A stretch of 35,940 nucleotides of DNA from Sulfurovum sp. (GTDB lineage Bacteria > Campylobacterota > Campylobacteria > Campylobacterales > Sulfurovaceae), in NCBI GenBank assembly GCA_027019175.1, contig JALUXB010000072.1, positions 1 through 35,940 on the forward strand. Reading direction: 5' to 3'. The translations under genes were made by a program, and so were the position numbers. Positions within the stretch are counted from its first letter, which is position 1. Every line of letters starts with the position of its first letter. This document shows positions 32,044-35,940 of this stretch, piece by piece. The notes beneath the pieces were generated by a model. The model had not been told where the DNA came from and searched no databases. It worked only from the letters and a program-made list of their open reading frames with translations.

Positions 32044-33198
32044 ATGGAAGAATTCGAAATAGATATCGTAGAAACCAAGTGCCACACCAACGGCGCAAAG
32101 ATCAAAGCAATCGGCGTAGGCGGCGGTGGCGGAAACATGATCAACCACATGATTCAGGAAGGCATCAACAGTATAGACCTGATCGTTGCCAATACCGATG
32201 CGCAGGCACTGGAAACATCACTGGCACCATACAAAATGCAACTGGGTATCAACGCTACACGCGGTCTGGGTGCAGGTATGGTACCGGAAAAAGGACGTGA
32301 AGCGGCACTGGAGAGCTTTGAAGATATTAAAGCGATGCTCGAAGGCTCAGACATTGTCTTTATCTCTGCCGGTCTCGGCGGCGGTACAGGTACCGGTGCA
32401 GCACCTATTATTGCACAGGCAGCCAAAGAGGTGGGTGCACTCACTGTCTCCATCGTTACAAGTCCATTCAAGTTCGAGGGACGCAAACGTACGAAGCTTG
32501 CAAAAGAGGGGCTTGAAGAGCTCAAGCGTGAGAGCGATTCTATCATTGTTGTACCTAACGAAAAACTCCTCTCTATCGTTGAGAAAAATCTCGGTATCAA
32601 AGAGAGTTTCCGTATGGTAGACGACATTCTGGCACAGGCTGTCGGCGGTATCTCAAAAGTGATCCTCTCTCACGGTGACAACGATATCAACCTTGACTTT
32701 GCCGATGTCAAGACCGTTATGAGTCACAGAGGTCTCGCACTGATGGGTACAGGCTACAGCGCCGGTACCAACGCAGCATATGATGCGGCCAAAGCAGCCA
32801 TCGAGTCACCACTGCTTGACAATATCTCTATTGACGGTGCGATGGGTGTACTGGTTCATTTCGATATCCACCCAGACTATCCTATTATGGAGATCGGCGA
32901 AGCAATGAGCATTGTCGAAGAGAGTGCTGACGAGGATGCTTCCGTAATCTTCGGAACGACAACCAACCCTGACATGGCGATCGATGAAGTAAGAATTACT
33001 ATTATTGCAACCGGCTTTGAAGACAAGAATGCCATTCCTGAACCGACAACGATCAAAAAACAGGAAACACTGCTTGGCAGCAACACCAATAGCATCAATA
33101 CCATCAATACACTGGCAGGCCGCAAAGTTGTCGGTTATGACGGGGATCATGAAGACATTCTTGATGTACCGACATTCCTCCGAAAGCAGATGGACTAA
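32044..33198 (+). CDS. ftsZ: Cell-division GTPase FtsZ
   Basis: Tubulin homologue that forms the division ring. The N-terminal glycine loop IKAIGVGGGGGNMINHM, the tubulin signature AGLGGGTGTGAAPIIAQAA and the T7 synergy loop INLDFADVKTVM are all intact. A variable linker follows at about 325-370 and the C-terminal peptide DVPTFLRKQMD binds FtsA. Length of 384 residues is normal. The ATG has a purine-rich site (GGGGGAAG) upstream and lies 26 bases after ftsA. A weak stem-loop follows at 33223-33244. Confidence 0.98.
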   Translation: MEEFEIDIVETKCHTNGAKIKAIGVGGGGGNMINHMIQEGINSIDLIVANTDAQALETSLAPYKMQLGINATRGLGAGMVPEKGREAALESFEDIKAMLEGSDIVFISAGLGGGTGTGAAPIIAQAAKEVGALTVSIVTSPFKFEGRKRTKLAKEGLEELKRESDSIIVVPNEKLLSIVEKNLGIKESFRMVDDILAQAVGGISKVILSHGDNDINLDFADVKTVMSHRGLALMGTGYSAGTNAAYDAAKAAIESPLLDNISIDGAMGVLVHFDIHPDYPIMEIGEAMSIVEESADEDASVIFGTTTNPDMAIDEVRITIIATGFEDKNAIPEPTTIKKQETLLGSNTNSINTINTLAGRKVVGYDGDHEDILDVPTFLRKQMD

Positions 33199-33222
33199 CA
33201 CTCTTTTCTCCCCTTTTTTCAG

Positions 33223-33244
33223 TGCAGGAGTCTTCCCTCCTGCA
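33223..33244 (+). terminator. Weak stem-loop after ftsZ
   Basis: TGCAGGA at 33223-33229 pairs perfectly with TCCTGCA at 33238-33244 (8-base loop), 24 bases after the ftsZ stop. A T-rich run lies before rather than after it. Confidence 0.35.
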
Positions 33245-33275
33245 AAACACTTTCCCCTATTAACCTCTTTTTCGC

Positions 33276-33281
33276 TATGAT
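33276..33281 (+). promoter_or_regulatory. -10 box of the UPF0323 lipoprotein gene
   Basis: TATGAT, 45 bases before the ATG at 33327, with upstream T-rich DNA. Confidence 0.45.
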
Positions 33282-33326
33282 ACTTCTATAACAATTCACT
33301 TATCATTTTCATAAGGAAAACAGACA

Positions 33327-33905
33327 ATGAAATACATTAGAACACTCTCTACCGTAGCACTGACAGGTGTAGGCGCCCTGCTTGTAACAGGTTTGACCGG
33401 CTGTGAACAAAAAACGTCACAGGAACAGCCTCAGGCCAAAGGCGCTTTTGTCGTCATCGAAGAAACAGCACCAGGCAAATACAAGATCAAAGACGAATTC
33501 CCGTCCGATGAAACACGCATTATCCTCAAAAAACTTGACGGTACGGAAAAAGTACTGACCAAAGAGGAGATGGATGCCCTCGTCAAGCAGGAGGCTGCCA
33601 AAATAGACAACGGCACATCCCCTTTGACCCAACCGGATGCTCAGGCACAGATGCAGGGCGGTATGGGGCTTGGAGAAGCCATTCTTGCCTCTGCTGCGGG
33701 TGCCATTATCGGCTCGTGGATCGGCAGCAGACTCTTTGGCAACCAAAACTACCAGAACAACCGTAAAGCGGGCTACAAGTCACCCTCGACCTATCAGCGC
33801 AGTAAAAGCAGCTTCAGTAAAGCACGAAAAAGCACAAGCAAACGCAGCGGCTTTTTCGGCGGCAAAAAGAGCACTTCAAGAAGCGGCGGCTTCTTCGGCG
33901 GTTGA
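33327..33905 (+). CDS. UPF0323-family lipoprotein
   Basis: A 192-residue exported protein with a signal peptide ending in the lipobox LTGC near residue 26, so it should be lipidated. The middle (KGAFVVIEETAPGKYKIKDE) and ILKKLDGTEKVLTKEEMDAL match the UPF0323 family known from Helicobacter and Campylobacter; function is unknown. A glycine-rich hydrophobic stretch (GLGEAILASAAGAIIGSWIG) may sit in a membrane. The C-terminus is Ser/Lys-rich and holds two GFFGG units (SGFFGGKKSTSRSGGFFGG). It is followed without a gap by the glutathionylspermidine synthase-like gene, an arrangement I recall from C. jejuni and H. pylori. Confidence 0.88.
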   Translation: MKYIRTLSTVALTGVGALLVTGLTGCEQKTSQEQPQAKGAFVVIEETAPGKYKIKDEFPSDETRIILKKLDGTEKVLTKEEMDALVKQEAAKIDNGTSPLTQPDAQAQMQGGMGLGEAILASAAGAIIGSWIGSRLFGNQNYQNNRKAGYKSPSTYQRSKSSFSKARKSTSKRSGFFGGKKSTSRSGGFFGG

Positions 33906-33907
33906 GT

Positions 33908-35092
33908 ATGGTCAAACTTCTTCAAGTCACACCACTGACCCCTGACTATCTTGAGTCACTCGGCTTTGTCTGGCACACAGACAGTGACGAGACACCGTAT
34001 GTTTCAGACAAACTGGTACTTCTCACACCCAAAGAAGCCGAAGCTTACTATCATGCAGGCAATACGCTCTATGAAATGTTCATCGAAGCGGCACAGCATG
34101 TCATTGACAACAACCTCTTTCATGAAATAGGCATCCCTTTTAACCTTGTAGAGCTTATTACCGAAAGCTGGGAGAATGACATCCACTGGCACCTCTACGG
34201 CCGGTTTGACCTTGCAGGCGGTATTGACGGCAAACCCATCAAACTGCTCGAGTTCAATGCAGACACTCCCACCGCCCTCTTCGAAACGGCCATTGTCCAG
34301 TGGGCAATGCTCAAGCAAAACGATATGGAAGAGACCGCGCAGTTCAACGGTGTCTACGAAGCACTGCTGGATAATTTCAAACGCCTTGTAACGCTCAGTG
34401 AAGATGTTTCAGACTTTGAAACACGCTATGAAGGGTGGAAATTTCTTTTCACGTCAATTCGCGGCAACAGTGAAGAGGAAAATACCGTCAGACTGTTACA
34501 GCATATTGCCACTGAAGCCGGCTATAAGACAGAGTTTGCCTACATCGATGAAGTGGAATTTGATGAAAAAGAGGGTATTTTCTTCAAAGAGCAGCAGTAC
34601 GAACTCTGGTTTAAACTCATTCCGTGGGAAGATATTGCCCTCGAAGAACCGGATTTGGCAATGATGCTGACCAACATTGTCAAAAACCAGAAAGCGATCA
34701 TTTTCAACCCTGCCTACACCCTGCTCTTTCAGAGCAAGGGACTGCTGACGATCCTTTGGGAACTCTACCCCGATCATCCACTGCTGCTCGAAACCTCGTT
34801 TGAACCGCTTGGTACGGAACGCATGGTGCAAAAACCGGTCTTTGGGCGTGAAGGTGAGAGTGTCCGTATTCTCGATGAACACGGCAGTTTTATTGAAGGG
34901 GAAGAAGAAGGTGCCTACGACAGCCATAAAATGGTCTTTCAGGAGTATGTCGAACTTCCATCGGACATCGAAGGCAACAGCTATCAGGCCGGCCTCTTCT
35001 ATGCGTATGAGTCATGTGGTATCGGTTTTAGAAAAGGCGGTAAGATTCTTGACAACATGTCTAAGTTTGTTGGACATGTTGTCAAGCCATAA
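33908..35092 (+). CDS. Glutathionylspermidine synthase-like ATP-grasp protein
   Basis: A 394-residue cytoplasmic protein of the family defined by the synthetase half of E. coli Gsp, which joins peptides to polyamine. Visible blocks are TDSDETPYVSDKLVLLTPKE, GRFDLAGGIDGKPIKLLEF with NADTPTALFE, and IFNPAYTLLFQSKGLLTILW. It has no N-terminal amidase domain. In Campylobacterota the substrate is not established, since glutathione is often lacking, so the name is only a family label. I place the start at the ATG at 33908, two bases after the preceding stop; no good ribosome site is visible, which suggests coupling. A 14-bp perfect inverted repeat lies in its last codons. Confidence 0.88.
   Translation: MVKLLQVTPLTPDYLESLGFVWHTDSDETPYVSDKLVLLTPKEAEAYYHAGNTLYEMFIEAAQHVIDNNLFHEIGIPFNLVELITESWENDIHWHLYGRFDLAGGIDGKPIKLLEFNADTPTALFETAIVQWAMLKQNDMEETAQFNGVYEALLDNFKRLVTLSEDVSDFETRYEGWKFLFTSIRGNSEEENTVRLLQHIATEAGYKTEFAYIDEVEFDEKEGIFFKEQQYELWFKLIPWEDIALEEPDLAMMLTNIVKNQKAIIFNPAYTLLFQSKGLLTILWELYPDHPLLLETSFEPLGTERMVQKPVFGREGESVRILDEHGSFIEGEEEGAYDSHKMVFQEYVELPSDIEGNSYQAGLFYAYESCGIGFRKGGKILDNMSKFVGHVVKP
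35048..35086. repeat. 14-bp perfect inverted repeat in the 3' end of the synthase gene
   Basis: CTTGACAACATGTC at 35048-35061 pairs perfectly with 35073-35086 around an 11-base centre. It is inside the coding region and encodes the family-like tail ILDNMSKFVGHVV. No T tract follows. It could end or stabilise the transcript between the convergent genes. Confidence 0.6.
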
Positions 35093-35104
35093 AATAGAAA
35101 ATCT

Positions 35105-35446
35105 CTATTTGGCACCAAATTCAGTAAGTGCCTCTTCGACAGGAATCATATACATCAATGCAGGACCTCCATGCATAAGCACAGCCTGCATTGCTGCTTC
35201 GATAATTTCATTTTTTGTTGCACCTTTTTCCAAGGCACCTTTTACATGAAGCGCTATACACCATTCACATTGTGCTGCTACAGAAAGACCGATATTGACC
35301 AGTTCTTTGGATTTTCTATCCATCCCTCCTTCTTTTTCAACTGATTCCATAAAACTGTGAAATGCACCTATCTGTTCAGGAGCTTCCTTTTGTAGTCGAC
35401 CTACCAATCGTTTAATCTCTTCTAATTTATCGTTATATTTACCCAT
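35105..35446 (-). CDS. Carboxymuconolactone decarboxylase / AhpD-like protein
   Basis: A 113-residue all-helical cytoplasmic protein. The redox motif is AAQCEWCIALHVKGAL: CxxC followed by His four residues after the second Cys, with an upstream Glu (KSKELVNIGL) as in AhpD. These residues fit a small disulfide reductase or peroxidase partner better than a ring-opening decarboxylase. It has a strong promoter and AAGGA six bases before its ATG. It is convergent with the synthase gene, 12 bases apart. Its place in peroxide defence, alongside the peroxiredoxins elsewhere in the window, is inferred. Confidence 0.88.
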   Translation of the reverse strand: MGKYNDKLEEIKRLVGRLQKEAPEQIGAFHSFMESVEKEGGMDRKSKELVNIGLSVAAQCEWCIALHVKGALEKGATKNEIIEAAMQAVLMHGGPALMYMIPVEEALTEFGAK

Positions 35447-35475
35447 CTTTCATCCTTTTTATATGCTATATTTTC

Positions 35476-35504
35476 ATCATACCACTATCACAGATTTTTG
35501 TCAA
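35476..35504 (-). promoter_or_regulatory. Near-consensus sigma-70 promoter of the AhpD-like gene
   Basis: On the minus strand TTGACA (35504-35499) and TATGAT (35481-35476) are separated by 17 bases. The -35 box is a perfect match, unlike the other promoters in this window. The start codon is 29 bases further. Confidence 0.7.
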
Positions 35505-35543
35505 ATACAGCACGTAGTAAAATAGGTACAAGGTAAAAAAGCA

Positions 35544-35940
35544 TTATCCCTCTTCGCCCGGCTTCATACACCCGGGGCAACGGTAAGAGACAATCTTCGC
35601 TTGTGGCAGATCGATGCGTGCTGCGGTAAGGCTGCCGCCCCACAGACACCCTGTATCGAGTGCCAGTACATGTTCATCTTTATAGAAACCCAGTGTCGAC
35701 CAGTGGCCAAAGATGATCTTCAGTTCTATCTCTTTTCGGTTTTCACATTCAAACCACGGCTTCATTCCTTTGGCACGTACTTCAGGTGTGGGCGCCCCTT
35801 TCTGTTTGAAATCAAGACGGTGATCTTTGTAGCAGTAGCGCATACGCGTAAAAGCGCTGACAATATAACGGTCAATATCTTCAGGGCCTGCATTGCGATC
35901 AAAACGTTCCACGCCCCCCTTAAACATCTTTTTCAACCAC
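35544..35940 (-). CDS. apaH: Symmetrical Ap4A hydrolase ApaH, C-terminal part (5' end outside window)
   Basis: About 131 residues visible; the frame is open to the last base, so the N-terminal metallophosphatase half lies beyond. The family marks AFTRMRYCYKDHRLDF, the metal-binding histidine in IIFGHWSTLGFY and LALDTGCLWGGSLTAARID fit ApaH, which splits Ap4A into two ADP. The tail after ARID adds SYRCPGCMKPGEEG with a CxxC pair. The stop is at 35544, 97 bases upstream of the AhpD-like start, on the same strand. Confidence 0.92.
   Translation of the reverse strand, partial: WLKKMFKGGVERFDRNAGPEDIDRYIVSAFTRMRYCYKDHRLDFKQKGAPTPEVRAKGMKPWFECENRKEIELKIIFGHWSTLGFYKDEHVLALDTGCLWGGSLTAARIDLPQAKIVSYRCPGCMKPGEEG

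Noticed and set aside
35105..35446. Aromatic-ring pathway decarboxylase
   Set aside because: The CxxC-x3-His pattern with the upstream Glu fits AhpD-like redox proteins, and no aromatic degradation genes are near.

Overview
The window reads as chromosomal DNA of a free-living Campylobacterota (Epsilonproteobacteria), most like a Sulfurovum/Sulfurimonas-type organism. I infer this from gene content and order, not from a database search. A polyprenyl synthase-hemA-proS-fxsA cluster lies close to hemC and a menaquinone-type UbiD decarboxylase; rsmH, a PpiD-like chaperone, ftsA and ftsZ lie near each other; and a UPF0323-type lipoprotein is followed by a glutathionylspermidine synthase-like gene. 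As I remember them, these arrangements resemble Campylobacter jejuni and Helicobacter. Genes are densely packed, most promoters show a clear TATAAT-like -10 box with AT-rich upstream DNA, and I found no tRNA, rRNA, CRISPR array, insertion sequence or prophage. No gene-free stretch exceeds 300 bases.

Layout. 1-993: end of a CusA/CzcA metal-efflux pump. 1070-4163: an acidic two-segment membrane protein, then the site-2 protease RseP and a YggS-type PLP protein. 4232-9298: a stress-related stretch, all on the minus strand, with a small outer-membrane barrel, a PerR-like regulator, a 2-Cys peroxiredoxin, the UbiD decarboxylase, a Prx6-type peroxiredoxin and an HdeD-like membrane protein. 9392-15589: a minus-strand heme/tRNA/isoprenoid/redox block (hemC, a DsbC/DsbG-like protein, fxsA, proS, hemA, polyprenyl synthase) in which most genes overlap. 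15630-19878: a tightly coupled three-gene minus-strand operon encoding a TonB-receptor-like barrel, a small periplasmic YfiR-like protein and an inner-membrane protein with a degenerate GGDEF and an intact EAL domain. 20108-20872: a divergent gene for a LuxI/FeeM-fold N-acyltransferase. 20829-25150: rsmH, ftsL-like and an orphan RND pump in one coupled minus-strand unit. 25348-29080: a pseudo-aldolase, two poorly known proteins and bioA. 29166-33198: PpiD-like protein, ftsA and ftsZ. 33327-35940: UPF0323 lipoprotein, glutathionylspermidine synthase-like, AhpD-like and the end of apaH.

The most interesting part is 15630-20872. An acyl-signal-type synthase faces, across a 229-base promoter region, an operon that could carry a signal from the outer membrane through the periplasm to cyclic-di-GMP hydrolysis. 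The domain calls rest on visible motifs; the idea of a self-contained acyl-signal to c-di-GMP circuit is inference. Secondary points are a class II aldolase homologue lacking all three metal-binding histidines, a 65-base coding overlap between fxsA and the Dsb gene, an AT heptamer repeat that forms the end of bioA, and several REP-like palindromes.
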